From contig NZ_JAODNM010000051.1 in assembly GCF_025464955.1 (NCBI RefSeq), positions 1-64,000 of the forward strand: a stretch of 64,000 nucleotides of DNA, written 5' to 3'. Shown here in pieces: positions 14,605-23,334 of the stretch (position 1 is its first letter; each line of letters opens with the position of its first letter). The notes beneath the pieces were generated by a model, which saw only the letters and a list, made by a program, of their open reading frames with translations, searched no databases and was not told the origin of the DNA. Origin of the DNA: Amycolatopsis sp. (GTDB lineage: Bacteria; Actinomycetota; Actinomycetes; Mycobacteriales; Pseudonocardiaceae). Both the position numbers and the translations under genes were made by a program.

Positions 14605-15701
14605 ATCGCCACCTCCAGCGGTACCGCGATCGTCAGTGTCGTCCCGGCCACGGTGACCCGGTCCAGCCGGCCCCCCAACGCCGTCACGCGCTCGCGAATC
14701 CCGGTCAAACCGTTGCCCTCACGGGATTTCCCGCCGACGCCGTCATCCGAGATCCGCATTCGGAACTCGCCGTCGGCTCGGCCGATCTCGACCCGGCAGG
14801 TGCCCGCGCGAGTGTGCCGGGCGACGTTGGTGACGGCTTCGCGCAGCGCCAGCGCCAGCTCGTGTTCGGCGGACCCGACCAGCACGAGCCCTGGTTCGCG
14901 CTCGACGACCAGGTCGATCCCGAGACTGGACAACGTGCCGCGCGCGGATTCCAGTTCGGTTTCGAGGTTCGCCTGACGCCAGCCGGACAACGCGTTGCGG
15001 ACCTGCGTCAACGCTTCGCGCGCGGTGCTCTCGATCTCGGCGGCCTCGGCGGCTGCCCTGGCCGGGTCGGCGACGATCAGCTGCGCCCGCATTACCACCG
15101 CGGTCAGCGAGTGCCCGAGCAGATCGTGCAGGTCACGGGCGATCCGCTCGCGTTCGGACATCGTCGCGAGGTGCTCGATCCGGGCGTTCCGCAGCCGCAG
15201 CTCGGTGGCATCACGGGCCCGGTCGGCCTCCTCGATCATCACCAGGCCGATGACCCACAAGAAGATCAGCGAAGGCGCCATGCTCACGAACCGCCACGGC
15301 ACCGCCACGGGCGACACCAACGCCGACAGGATCAGCAACACGGTGAGCGCGGCGAACCAGCGGATCGCGTCCCGCCGGGTTTCGGTCCGGCCCGCCGAAC
15401 CGGCGGCATACACGAGCAGGATCGCCGCGCCGGTGTTCAGCGGCATCGCGGCGACACTCAGCGCGGCGAGCGGGATCGTGCTGGCCCATCGCGCGTGCTC
15501 CGGCCATCGCTGGCCGACGAGGACCAGCGCCGCGCCGGCCGCGATGAGCGCGGCGGCGAGGTACCACCGCCACGGCCGCGTCGTCGGGTCGAAGACCGGC
15601 TGGAACACCATGATCAGCAGGTAGATCATGGTGATCCAGCGGAAAACCCGCTGCCAAGCGGTGCCGGCGGCGGGTGGTCCGGAGGGCTCGCAGTTTGTCA
15701 T
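14601..15701 (-). CDS. Sensor histidine kinase (HisKA_3, DesK-like)
   Basis: A 366-aa kinase from the ATG at 15699-15701, which overlaps the permease stop (ATGA). Five or so hydrophobic segments occupy residues 20-165 with almost no extracellular loop, an intramembrane-sensing build. The phospho-acceptor is H192 in ERIARDLHDLLGHSL. The HATPase part carries DGVGG and GNGLTGIRERV. It probably senses membrane or antibiotic stress and signals to the regulator encoded next. An upstream frame extension to 15890 lies inside the permease gene and is not used. Confidence 0.9.
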   Translation of the reverse strand: MTNCEPSGPPAAGTAWQRVFRWITMIYLLIMVFQPVFDPTTRPWRWYLAAALIAAGAALVLVGQRWPEHARWASTIPLAALSVAAMPLNTGAAILLVYAAGSAGRTETRRDAIRWFAALTVLLILSALVSPVAVPWRFVSMAPSLIFLWVIGLVMIEEADRARDATELRLRNARIEHLATMSERERIARDLHDLLGHSLTAVVMRAQLIVADPARAAAEAAEIESTAREALTQVRNALSGWRQANLETELESARGTLSSLGIDLVVEREPGLVLVGSAEHELALALREAVTNVARHTRAGTCRVEIGRADGEFRMRISDDGVGGKSREGNGLTGIRERVTALGGRLDRVTVAGTTLTIAVPLEVAM

Positions 15702-16483
15702 GGTCGCTGATGACGATAGGACATCGCGGCCAAAAGGCCGGTGATGACCGTCATTCCGGCCAGCACCAGGAGGTGCACCAGCACCGGACCACCGGTCAGC
15801 ACGGCGAGCGCGAGGTGGCCGAGGTGGTAGGTCGGCAGGTACAAGGCCAGATGCTGGACAAACGGCGGCAGGATGCCGAGCGGCATCCACAGCCCGGCGA
15901 ACACCGAAAGCGGCAGCAGGATCGCATTGAGGACGGCCGAGGTCGCGTTGGGGCTGGCCCAGAACCCGACGGCCAACCCGAGCAGCACGAACGGCAGCGA
16001 GCCGAGCAGCAGCACCGCGGCGACGGCGAGCAGCCTGCCGACCGGAGCGTCGAGCGTTCCGGTCAGCGCCGCGACGATCGACATCGCCACCAGCTCCGCG
16101 AGCGCGTAAGGCAGTGCGGCCAGCAGTTTCGCGACCAGCGTGATTCCGGTCGGCACCCCGGACACCTGTTTGGCTCGCAGCCAGCCGCGGTCGCGGTCGG
16201 ACGCGACGCTGACGGCGGGGTTGAGCATCATCACCGACACCACCCCGAAGGCGCCGAAGGTGGCGACCATCGTCGTGCCGACGAAGTTCGTCGTCCCGGT
16301 GCTGGTCTGGTGCCCGAACAGCGACGCGAACAGCGCGAAGAAGCCCACCGGCATCAGGACCGAGAAGAACAGCGCCGCGGGTTCCCGCACGATCGCGCGG
16401 ACGTCTTCGGCGACCTCGACGCGCAGTACCCGGATGTTCAGTGCCGTGTTCTGGGCCGTGGTGTGGGTGCTGATGGTTGTCAT
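15698..16483 (-). CDS. ABC-2 type exporter permease
   Basis: A 261-aa integral membrane protein with about six transmembrane segments. It has a typical DrrB-like N-terminus (VEVAEDVRAIVREPAALFFS) and FGAFGVVSVMMLNPAVSVAS before the RDRGWLRAKQVSGVP loop. It overlaps by four bases both the ATPase gene upstream and the kinase gene downstream, giving a fully coupled ATPase-permease-kinase-regulator operon. Confidence 0.9.
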   Translation of the reverse strand: MTTISTHTTAQNTALNIRVLRVEVAEDVRAIVREPAALFFSVLMPVGFFALFASLFGHQTSTGTTNFVGTTMVATFGAFGVVSVMMLNPAVSVASDRDRGWLRAKQVSGVPTGITLVAKLLAALPYALAELVAMSIVAALTGTLDAPVGRLLAVAAVLLLGSLPFVLLGLAVGFWASPNATSAVLNAILLPLSVFAGLWMPLGILPPFVQHLALYLPTYHLGHLALAVLTGGPVLVHLLVLAGMTVITGLLAAMSYRHQRP

Positions 16484-17403
16484 GCCGCTACTCCTGCCGT
16501 GGCCCCGCGAGTCAGCGCGACGACCGCCTCTTCCAGCCCGGCACCCTCGACCCGCAGGTCGGCGAGCCCGGGATCATCGACGAGCAGCACCCGCAGTAGC
16601 GCCTCGGGCGACCGGGTGGCGAGCCGCACGTGCTCGCCCTCCCGGTCGACCGAGACGACCCCCGGAAGGCGGAGCAACTGGGCATCGGACAGCCCGCTCC
16701 GCGCGGACACTGTGCGGTCCGGCAGCCGGTCGACCAGCGCTTCAGGCCGGTCGTCGGCCAGGATCCGGCCGTGGTCCAAGACGACGACGCGGTCGGCGAC
16801 CGCGGCGGATTCTTCGATCAGGTGGGTGGTCACCAGCACCGCGGTGCCCTTGGCGCGCCGCTGTGCCAGCAGGTTCCAGAACTGGCGGCGAGCCGGGACG
16901 TCGAGCCCGACGGTCGGTTCGTCGAGCACGAGCAGCGCCGGCTCGGCGACCAGCGCCATCGCCAACTGCACACGCTGCCGTTGGCCTCCGGAGAGCTTCA
17001 CGACCCGCTGCTTGACGAAGTCGGTCAGCCCGAGCTCCGCGATCACCGGACCGGCCGCACTCCGCCGGACCCCGGCGCGGATCGCGGCGCCGATCACCGC
17101 TTCGCCGACGCCCAGCGTGTTCGGGAACCCGAGCGACTGCTGCACCACCCCCAGCCGGCGTCGAGTCGCCGCGTGTCGTGGATCCCCGCCGGCCAACGTG
17201 ATCTCTCCGGCCTGCCGTGCCAGCAAACCGATCGCGAGGTTCACCAGCGTCGTCTTCCCAGCTCCGTTCGGCCCGAGCAGCGCGACGCATTCCCCCGCCC
17301 GCACGTCGAGGTCGACCCCGGCCAGCGCGATCGTGTCACCGTAGTGGTGCTTCGCTCCCCGCACCCGGAGCACCGCGTCCGTCCCGTCCCCAGCTCGTTC
17401 CAT
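16480..17403 (-). CDS. ABC exporter ATPase
   Basis: A 307-aa ATPase. The Walker A motif is GPNGAGKTT (residues 44-52), the signature LSGGQRQR (137-144), Walker B LLVLDEPT with D161, and the H-loop TTHLIEES. The C-terminal extension after about residue 215 is typical of drug-export (DrrA-type) ATPases. It is the first gene of the four-gene operon down to 14002. Upstream lie 17404-17494, without evident features, and a GNAT relic. Confidence 0.9.
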   Translation of the reverse strand: MERAGDGTDAVLRVRGAKHHYGDTIALAGVDLDVRAGECVALLGPNGAGKTTLVNLAIGLLARQAGEITLAGGDPRHAATRRRLGVVQQSLGFPNTLGVGEAVIGAAIRAGVRRSAAGPVIAELGLTDFVKQRVVKLSGGQRQRVQLAMALVAEPALLVLDEPTVGLDVPARRQFWNLLAQRRAKGTAVLVTTHLIEESAAVADRVVVLDHGRILADDRPEALVDRLPDRTVSARSGLSDAQLLRLPGVVSVDREGEHVRLATRSPEALLRVLLVDDPGLADLRVEGAGLEEAVVALTRGATAGVAA

Positions 17404-17494
17404 GTCTCATACCGTGCTCTTGCTGGGCGGATGCCGGTAGTGAGCCGCAGTCACCACCCGGATATGACGAATGTCAACTGGGGCGACTGGCTGG

Positions 17495-17590
17495 CTACGC
17501 TGCCGTCGGGCGCCAGGACAGTGCGGGGTCGGGTCGGTCGACGAAGCCGAGCGAGCGGTAGAGGGGTTCGCCGTCGGGCGAGGCAGGGGA
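17495..17590 (-). pseudogene. GNAT acetyltransferase C-terminal relic
   Basis: The minus strand ends with SPDGEPLYRSLGFVDRPDPA and LSWRPTAA then stop. The L-Y-R-S-L-G-F element is the acetyl-CoA-side C-terminal motif of GNAT enzymes. Sequence further upstream in this frame has no GNAT character. A broken gene end left by deletion is the simplest reading. Confidence 0.5.
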
Positions 17591-17672
17591 ACTTCGAAAA
17601 AAGAAGTTCACCGACGAGGTTTGGAAGTGGCGGGGGCGGGGTACGAAGGGTCCAGACTTCACTGAATCGAAG

Positions 17673-17703
17673 CGCCGGCGGCTGCCTCCAAGGCCCGCCG
17701 GCG
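17673..17703. terminator. GC-rich hairpin before the second ABC operon
   Basis: CGCCGGCGG (17673-17681) pairs with CCGCCGGCG (17695-17703) and is followed by TTTCT on the plus strand. The rest of 17590-17813 shows no gene. Confidence 0.4.
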
Positions 17704-17813
17704 TTTCTACTTCCCGCAACTTTAGTTGCACCGGTCGCCCTCTTTTCGCGCTAGAAAAGCAATCCGCCAAGGGGGTTCGCTGTCCTCAGGTGCAATCGAG
17801 GTGGGGAGCTGCG

Positions 17814-18764
17814 ATGATCCGAGCGGACGGTCTGGCGAAACGGTATGGGGGCACAACGGCGGTCGACGGCTTGTCGTTCGACCTGAAACCCGGGGTCGTC
17901 ACGGGTTTCCTGGGGCCGAACGGGGCAGGCAAGTCCACCACCATGCGCATGATCCTCGGGCTGGACCGGCCCAGTGCCGGCTCGGTGACCGTCAACGGCA
18001 AGGCATACCGGGACCTGCCCGCGCCGATGCACGAGGTCGGCGCGTTGCTCGATCCCAAGGCCGTGCACGGCGGCCGGTCCGCGCGTAGCCACCTGACGTG
18101 GATCGCGCAGGCCGGCGGCATCGCGCGCAAGCGGGTCGACGAGGTGCTCGACGTCGTCGGGCTCACCGAGGTCGCGGGCAAGAAGGTCGGCGCGTTTTCC
18201 CTGGGTATGTACCAGCGGCTCGGCATCGCGACGGCTCTGCTGGGCGACCCGCCGGTGCTGATCCTCGACGAGCCCGTCAACGGCCTCGACCCCGAAGGCA
18301 TCTACTGGATCCGCACGCTCATGCGGAAGCTGGCCGCCGAAGGCCGGACAGTGTTCGTCTCGAGCCATCTGATGAACGAGATGGAGGAGACGGCCGAGCA
18401 CGTGCTCGTGATCGGCCGCGGCAAGCTCATCGCGGACATGCCGATCGCCGAACTGACCCGCGGCAGCGGGCGTAGCCACGTCCGGGTCGTCTCCCCGCAG
18501 GTCGCCGAGCTGGTCGAAGGGCTGCACGCGATCGGCGCGACCGTGACCGCCGAGGAGGACGGCGCGCTGCACGTCGTCGGCATGGACGCCCCGGAGATCG
18601 GGGATCTCGCGCGCGTCATGGGGGTCGGACTGCACGAGCTCACGCCCAAGCGCGCGAGCCTGGAAGCGGCGTTCATGGACATCACCCGTGACAGCGTCCA
18701 GTACTCCTCGGGCGCACCCGAAGTCGCCGAACCGTTGCGGGCACTCACGCCCGAAGGGAAGTGA
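17814..18764 (+). CDS. ABC exporter ATPase (second system)
   Basis: A 316-aa ATPase from the ATG at 17814, which has GGGGAG seven bases upstream. Walker A GPNGAGKST (34-42), signature region FSLGMYQR (LSGGQ replaced by FSLGM, common in this bacitracin/multidrug-type subgroup), Walker B LILDEPVNGLDP, H-loop SSHLMNE. The C-terminal 80 residues follow the BcrA-like plan. It overlaps the permease gene by four bases (GTGA). Confidence 0.9.
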   Translation: MIRADGLAKRYGGTTAVDGLSFDLKPGVVTGFLGPNGAGKSTTMRMILGLDRPSAGSVTVNGKAYRDLPAPMHEVGALLDPKAVHGGRSARSHLTWIAQAGGIARKRVDEVLDVVGLTEVAGKKVGAFSLGMYQRLGIATALLGDPPVLILDEPVNGLDPEGIYWIRTLMRKLAAEGRTVFVSSHLMNEMEETAEHVLVIGRGKLIADMPIAELTRGSGRSHVRVVSPQVAELVEGLHAIGATVTAEEDGALHVVGMDAPEIGDLARVMGVGLHELTPKRASLEAAFMDITRDSVQYSSGAPEVAEPLRALTPEGK

Positions 18765-19564
18765 AGACCATGAAACCGAGCCTGCTCGGCACTGTCGGTT
18801 CGGAATGGACCAAGCTCCGGACGGTCCGGTCTACCTGGTTGACGCTGGGGATCGCACTGGTGGTCAGCGTCGGGCTGTCCGTGCTGTTCACGTTCGCCGC
18901 CGCGTCGCAGTTCGACAAGCTCTCCGTGGACCAGCGGACGAACTTCGACGCGGCGGGCACCAGCCTGGTCGGGGTCAACCTGGGGCTGATCCTGTTCGCG
19001 GTGCTCGGTGTGCTGGTCGTTTCGGCCGAGTACGCGAGCGGGATGATGCAGCTGACGTTGTCCGTCACCCCGCGGCGTGCCCGCGTGCTGGTGGCGAAGG
19101 GTGCTGTCGTCATGGTGCTGTCGTTCGTCAGCGGTCTGGTCTACACGGCCATCGCTTTCTTTGCCGGACAGGCGGTTCTCCGGGGATATGGCGTTCCCAG
19201 CGCCGGGCTCGGCAGCCCCGGGGTCGTGCGCGGCCTGCTCGGCTGGGGCCTGGCCGTGGCGGCCTTCAGCCTGATCGCCATGTCGCTGGGCATCCTGCTG
19301 CGCAGCGCCGCCGGTGCCATCGCGACGTCGATCGGGCTGATCTTCGCGCCGGTCATCGTCAGCGGCCTGCTGCCGACCTGGGTGCGGCACAACATTCTGG
19401 CGTACCTGCCGGATTCCGCCGCGTCGAACCTGAGTTCCGCGCAGCTGGACCACACGTCGGCCACCTACCTCGCCCCCGGCGCGGCCTTCGCGATCTTGGC
19501 GGTTTGGGTGGGCGTACTGCTCATGACGGCGTATTCGGTCATGAAGAGCCGAGACTCCGGCTGA
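18761..19564 (+). CDS. ABC-2 family permease partner
   Basis: A 267-aa protein (GTG start inside the ATPase stop) with six hydrophobic segments and the N-terminal SEWTKLRTVRSTWLTLGIAL pattern of actinobacterial BcrB-like permeases. SAEYASGMMQLTLSVTPRRA marks the coupling region. Together with the preceding ATPase it should form an exporter; the cargo is unknown. Its last 26 bases overlap the convergent methyltransferase gene. Confidence 0.9.
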   Translation: MKTMKPSLLGTVGSEWTKLRTVRSTWLTLGIALVVSVGLSVLFTFAAASQFDKLSVDQRTNFDAAGTSLVGVNLGLILFAVLGVLVVSAEYASGMMQLTLSVTPRRARVLVAKGAVVMVLSFVSGLVYTAIAFFAGQAVLRGYGVPSAGLGSPGVVRGLLGWGLAVAAFSLIAMSLGILLRSAAGAIATSIGLIFAPVIVSGLLPTWVRHNILAYLPDSAASNLSSAQLDHTSATYLAPGAAFAILAVWVGVLLMTAYSVMKSRDSG

Positions 19565-20231
19565 TCTCGTAGTACGAGTGGACGGCGGGCTGGCCGGTGT
19601 AGTTCGGGCCGGCCCGCTCGTCCGCGCCGAGGTAGCGGAACGGAAAACCGACCGTCGCGTGCCCCTCGCGGCGTATACGCCGGTTGCGGGCGTCGTAGTC
19701 GAAACCGGTCTGACGCAACGCGGCGGACAGTCGCCGACCTCCCGGGGAACCGTCCGAGAGCCGTACGCCGGACGTGTCGAAGTTGGCGACGAACAGTCCG
19801 TCCGCGGCCAGCCAGGAAGCCGCTTTGGCGAGCGCGCCCAGCTTGTCCCCGATGTAGTGCAGGCCGTGGACGCAGGTGATCAGGTCGAAACTGTGCGTGG
19901 GTGTCCAGGTGGTGATCGACGTCGTCAGCAGGTCGACCTGCGCGGGGACGTCAGCGGTGAAGTACCCCGCGAGATCGACGCCGGTGATGGCCAACCCCGT
20001 CGCGTTCAGCGCTCGGGCAGCGTCGACGAGCGCCTTTCCACTGCCGCAGCACAGATCCAGCCAGCGGAACGTGCCCGCCTCGGCGAGCCTGGCCGTGATC
20101 AACGCGGCGATGTCGAGACCGAGAACCCGCGAATACCCGTCCCGTCCGGCCAGCCGGCGGGTTCGGTTCATCGCGTTGTTGGCCACCACGGAAGACCGCT
20201 CAAGACGCCCGTCACCGACCAGTTCCGCCAC
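19539..20231 (-). CDS. SAM-dependent methyltransferase, class I
   Basis: A 230-aa protein. RWLDLCCGSGKALVDAARAL is motif I (D-L-C-C-G-S-G), ITGVDLAGYF motif II, FDLITCVHGLHYI motif IV region, followed by WLAADGLFVANFD. It lies 9 bp after the glycosyltransferase stop on the same strand, so the two may be cotranscribed and act on one metabolite. The substrate is unknown. The 3' end overlaps the permease gene. Confidence 0.8.
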   Translation of the reverse strand: MAELVGDGRLERSSVVANNAMNRTRRLAGRDGYSRVLGLDIAALITARLAEAGTFRWLDLCCGSGKALVDAARALNATGLAITGVDLAGYFTADVPAQVDLLTTSITTWTPTHSFDLITCVHGLHYIGDKLGALAKAASWLAADGLFVANFDTSGVRLSDGSPGGRRLSAALRQTGFDYDARNRRIRREGHATVGFPFRYLGADERAGPNYTGQPAVHSYYEISRSLGSS

Positions 20232-20240
20232 GCCCCGATC

Positions 20241-21437
20241 CTAGTGTGTTCCGTACCAGGGGGCCCCCGGTTCGACACTTCCCACCGCCATTTTGCCTAG
20301 GGCTTCCAGTAGGGGAATGGCGGTCTCGGGGCCGGGCAGGGCTGCCATCTCGTCGCGGATTCGCTCGGCGGCGTCGCGGTAGGACGGGACTTCGAGTACG
20401 TCGGACACCGTATCGCGCACGGTTTCCGACGCCACGCGGACGGCGTCGAGTACGCGGCCGACGCCGAGTGCGGCGCACCGTTCCGCGTTCTCCGGCTGGT
20501 CGGCGCCCATCGGGACCAGTACCAGTGGCAGGCCGTGCGCGAGGGCGCCCATCACGCTGCCCGATCCGCCGTGCGAGACGACGATGTCGCAGCGCGGCAA
20601 CAGAAGCGACTGAGTGACGTACTGTTCGATGTGGACGTTCGCGGGCTGCGGCCCGAACTCGGCCGGGTCGATATGCGGTCCGACCGTGACGACGAGGTTC
20701 ACCGGCAGCTCCCGTAGTCCATTGAGGACTCGCGGGAAGAGGTCCCCGGACTCGGTATTGAACACCGTGCCGAGGGTGAAGTAGACCGTCGGCACGTCGG
20801 TCAGGTCGTCGAGCCACCGCGGCGTGACTTCGCTCGTCGCCGGACCGGCGAGGTGCGTGCGGATCGAGTGCGCGGTGGCGGGGAGCGGAAAACCCGGATC
20901 CCGGAAGCTCGGCGGGAACGGCGACAGGACGAGGTGACGGCCGAGCATCTCGAGTTCGGGATCCGGCGCGAGCCCGTAGTCGGCCCGCAGATCGTTGAGC
21001 GGTTCCGCGACGGTTTCCTTGCGTACCAATGATCCCGCAGCGGTAACCTGCACGGAGGCGTGTGGCAGACCGAGGCTTTCGGCGACGACGACGCCCCCGA
21101 AGTCGACCTCTTCGCAGACGAGCAGGTCCGGTTTCCACTCGGCGCACACGGCGTTGATCAGGCCGGCGCGTTCCGGGGCCGTGCGGCGCGCGAAGCCCTC
21201 GCGGAGATCCCGCTGCTCGCGTTCGGCGTCCAACTCCAGCAGCGGACGTCGTTCGCGTGCGCCGAAAGTGTCACCACCGGTGGGGAAGAACCGGTGCCCG
21301 GCGTCGGAAACCATCCCGGCCAACGCCGGCTGTCCGGCGAACGCGACCGTGTGCCCGGCGGTTTCGGCAGTGTGCGCAATGGGGAGCAGCGGCTGGAGAT
21401 GGCCGTTTCCGCCGGCGAACGTGAACAGAATGCGCAC
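20241..21437 (-). CDS. GT1-family (MGT/oleandomycin-type) glycosyltransferase
   Basis: A 398-aa GT-B enzyme. The N-terminal MRILFTFAGGNGHLQPLLPI includes the catalytic-region His of the family (GHLQP). The C-terminal donor site is VSHGGSGSVMGALAHGLPLV with PMGADQPENA (the D/E-Q pair that holds the sugar). It resembles macrolide and flavonoid glucosyltransferases that inactivate or decorate small molecules. The last codons are written in a repeat shared with 29639-29674. An incomplete paralogue lies at 1566-2411. Confidence 0.85.
   Translation of the reverse strand: MRILFTFAGGNGHLQPLLPIAHTAETAGHTVAFAGQPALAGMVSDAGHRFFPTGGDTFGARERRPLLELDAEREQRDLREGFARRTAPERAGLINAVCAEWKPDLLVCEEVDFGGVVVAESLGLPHASVQVTAAGSLVRKETVAEPLNDLRADYGLAPDPELEMLGRHLVLSPFPPSFRDPGFPLPATAHSIRTHLAGPATSEVTPRWLDDLTDVPTVYFTLGTVFNTESGDLFPRVLNGLRELPVNLVVTVGPHIDPAEFGPQPANVHIEQYVTQSLLLPRCDIVVSHGGSGSVMGALAHGLPLVLVPMGADQPENAERCAALGVGRVLDAVRVASETVRDTVSDVLEVPSYRDAAERIRDEMAALPGPETAIPLLEALGKMAVGSVEPGAPWYGTH
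20249..20283. repeat. Repeat module shared with the murT upstream region
   Basis: TTCCGTACCAGG is followed by GGGCCCCCGGTTCGACACTT (20261-20280). The same two modules occur in opposite order at 29639-29674 (GGGCCCCCGGTTCGAAACTT, then TTCCGTACCAGGG). Here they encode the C-terminus of the glycosyltransferase. Confidence 0.5.
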
Positions 21438-21489
21438 CGGAGGTCCTTTCGGGATGAGCGCGCAGGCTACCGCGGCGCGGCCCGGTAGC

Positions 21490-21609
21490 TCAACCGATTT
21501 CCCGGACGCTGTCGAGCAGTTCGCGCACCTGCGGCACGTGGTCGTAGAGGGTGACGACCTCGAACGTCGTCACCCAGAGCTTGCGGCCTTGGAACTGAAG
21601 TGAGCCGCG
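21490..21609 (-). pseudogene. C-terminal coding fragment of unknown family
   Basis: A minus-strand frame ending at a TGA at 21490-21492 reads SLQFQGRKLWVTTFEVVTLY followed by DHVPQVRELLDSVREIG. It looks protein-like and GC-biased, but the sequence before it is not coding in this frame. The only in-frame start would be a GTG giving about 25 residues. It is probably the tail of a lost gene. I do not recognise the family. The remaining intergenic bases up to 21684 contain the ribosome binding site of the next gene. Confidence 0.35.
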
Positions 21610-21684
21610 CAGGTGCGAAGTGGTTCCACGGCTTTGGCGACTAGCGTTAGGTTGCCTTGAAGGAAACCACGGACGGAGGGTGAC

Positions 21685-22704
21685 TTGAGCGACTTGACGG
21701 TGCGGCGGCTGGATCCGTCGCCGGACCAGTTGCGGTACGTTTTCGGTGGTGGCGAACCACTTCTGCGCATCGAGCCCGGCACGGTCGTCGAGCTCACCAC
21801 GGAGGACTGCTTCGGCGGCCGGGTGCGCGGCGTGGACGACCTGCCGAGCCGCGTGTGCGACTTCCCGCGGCTCAACCCGGTCACCGGCCCGATCCACGTG
21901 GCCGGCGCGGAGCCGGGTGACCTGCTGGCCGTGCACTTCGCCGACATCCGGCCCCGGCGCGACTGGGCGGTGTCGACGACGTTCCCGCACTTCGGCGCGT
22001 TGACCACCACGCACAGCACGGCGATGCTCCACCCGCCGCTGGACGAGGTCGTGTGGATGTACGACGTCGACGTCGAACGCGGGGTGGTCCGCTATCGGGC
22101 CCGCCGCAGCGAGTTCGAGGTCGATCTGCCGCTCGACCCGATGCACGGCACGGTCGGCGTCGCGCCGGCCGCGGGCGAGGTCGTCATGTCGATCACCCCG
22201 GCCGCCCACGGCGGCAACATGGACACGCCGGAGCTGCGCGCCGGCACCACGATCTACCTCCCCGTCAACGTCGAGGGCGCGATGCTCGCGATCGGCGACG
22301 GGCACTGCCGCCAGGGCGAAGGCGAGGTCTGCGGCACCGCTGTCGAGGCCGCGATGGAAACGGTGATCGTCGTCGACGTCGTCAAGGACGCCCAACTCGC
22401 CTGGCCGCGGCTGGAAAGCGACGAGTTCGTCATGTCGACCGGCTCGGTGCGCCCGCTGGAGGACGCGTACCGGATCAGCCAGCACGACCTGGTCGGCTGG
22501 ACGGCCGAGCTGCTGGGTCTCGACCCGCTCGACGCGCTGCAGCTGGTCAGCCAGGCCGGGCTCGCGCCGGTCGGCAACGTCGTGGACACCAACTACACGA
22601 TGGTCGCCAAGCTCCCGTCGTCGATCCTCGGCGCCGCGCGGCCGTACGACGGCCTGCACTCCAGGCTCCGGGAAACCGCCCGCTCCTATCTGGCCGAACG
22701 CTGA
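21685..22704 (+). CDS. Acetamidase/formamidase family protein
   Basis: A 339-aa protein from a TTG at 21685 with GGAGGG four bases upstream. The FmdA/AmdA plan is clear: GPIHVAGAEPGDLLAVHFAD, the metal-site segment TPAAHGGNMDTPELRAGTTI, and IGDGHCRQGEGEVCGTAVEA with conserved D-x-H and G-E. These enzymes hydrolyse small amides to acid plus ammonia in the cytoplasm. It is followed after 10 bp by a DinB-like gene. Confidence 0.85.
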   Translation: MSDLTVRRLDPSPDQLRYVFGGGEPLLRIEPGTVVELTTEDCFGGRVRGVDDLPSRVCDFPRLNPVTGPIHVAGAEPGDLLAVHFADIRPRRDWAVSTTFPHFGALTTTHSTAMLHPPLDEVVWMYDVDVERGVVRYRARRSEFEVDLPLDPMHGTVGVAPAAGEVVMSITPAAHGGNMDTPELRAGTTIYLPVNVEGAMLAIGDGHCRQGEGEVCGTAVEAAMETVIVVDVVKDAQLAWPRLESDEFVMSTGSVRPLEDAYRISQHDLVGWTAELLGLDPLDALQLVSQAGLAPVGNVVDTNYTMVAKLPSSILGAARPYDGLHSRLRETARSYLAER

Positions 22705-22714
22705 GGAGGACGTC

Positions 22715-23302
22715 GTGACCGTCACCGCCGAAGACCTGGACGTCGCGCTCGTCGCGGTGGACGTCGCGCTCCAACCCGTCACGTTGCGTGACTGGTCCTC
22801 CGTTCCCGGCACCGGCGAGCTCACCGCGTGGCAGACCGCGGAGCACCTGGGCGACTGCCTGCTGTCCTATGCCGCTCAGCTCGCGACTCGACAGGTTGAC
22901 GGTTATGTCCGGTTCGAAGCGTTCGCGGACAAGGAAGCCACCTCAGCCCAAGTGCTTGAGTTCGCCAGGGCCGGGGGCGGCATTCTCGCGGCGACGGTCC
23001 GCGGCGCGCCCGCGGACGCCCGGGCCTATCACCCGAGCGGCATCGCCGACCCCGAAGGTTTCGCCGCCATGGGCTGTGTCGAGGCCCTCGTCCACGGTGA
23101 AGACATCGCGCGCGGCCTCGGCGTCGCCCTCGATCCGCCGCGTGACGTGTGCGCTCGCGTGCTCGCGCGGATGTTTCCGCAGGTCAACGAGGACGTCGAC
23201 GCTTGGACAGCGCTGCTTTGGGCCACCGACCGGGTCCAGCTCCCCGGCCGTGGAAGGCAGACGGGCTGGCGTTGGCGGGGGTCGCCGCTCGGCGGGGATT
23301 AG
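22715..23302 (+). CDS. DinB/maleylpyruvate isomerase-like protein
   Basis: A 195-aa protein (GTG start, GGAGGA upstream) with the four-helix DinB/MDMPI character. LTAWQTAEHLGDCLLSYAAQ has the first metal-site His, and CVEALVHGEDIARGLGV has the second H-x3-D pattern near the family's G-E-x-H-x-x-D. Such proteins in actinomycetes may be mycothiol-dependent transferases or isomerases. It is co-oriented with and 10 bp from the formamidase gene. The substrate is unknown. Confidence 0.7.
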   Translation: MTVTAEDLDVALVAVDVALQPVTLRDWSSVPGTGELTAWQTAEHLGDCLLSYAAQLATRQVDGYVRFEAFADKEATSAQVLEFARAGGGILAATVRGAPADARAYHPSGIADPEGFAAMGCVEALVHGEDIARGLGVALDPPRDVCARVLARMFPQVNEDVDAWTALLWATDRVQLPGRGRQTGWRWRGSPLGGD

Positions 23303-23334
23303 GCAAAGCCGCCCGATGGCGGGAGACTTCGAGG

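Noticed and set aside
15674..17344. Plus-strand frame of about 556 codons across the ABC permease and ATPase
   Set aside because: Low-complexity His/Arg/Gln-rich text antisense to a coupled four-gene operon; no start signal.
21640..21670. DtxR/IdeR-type iron box (TTAGGTTGCCTTGAAGG) upstream of the formamidase gene
   Set aside because: Only one half-site fits the consensus; the other half is poor and no iron gene is nearby.
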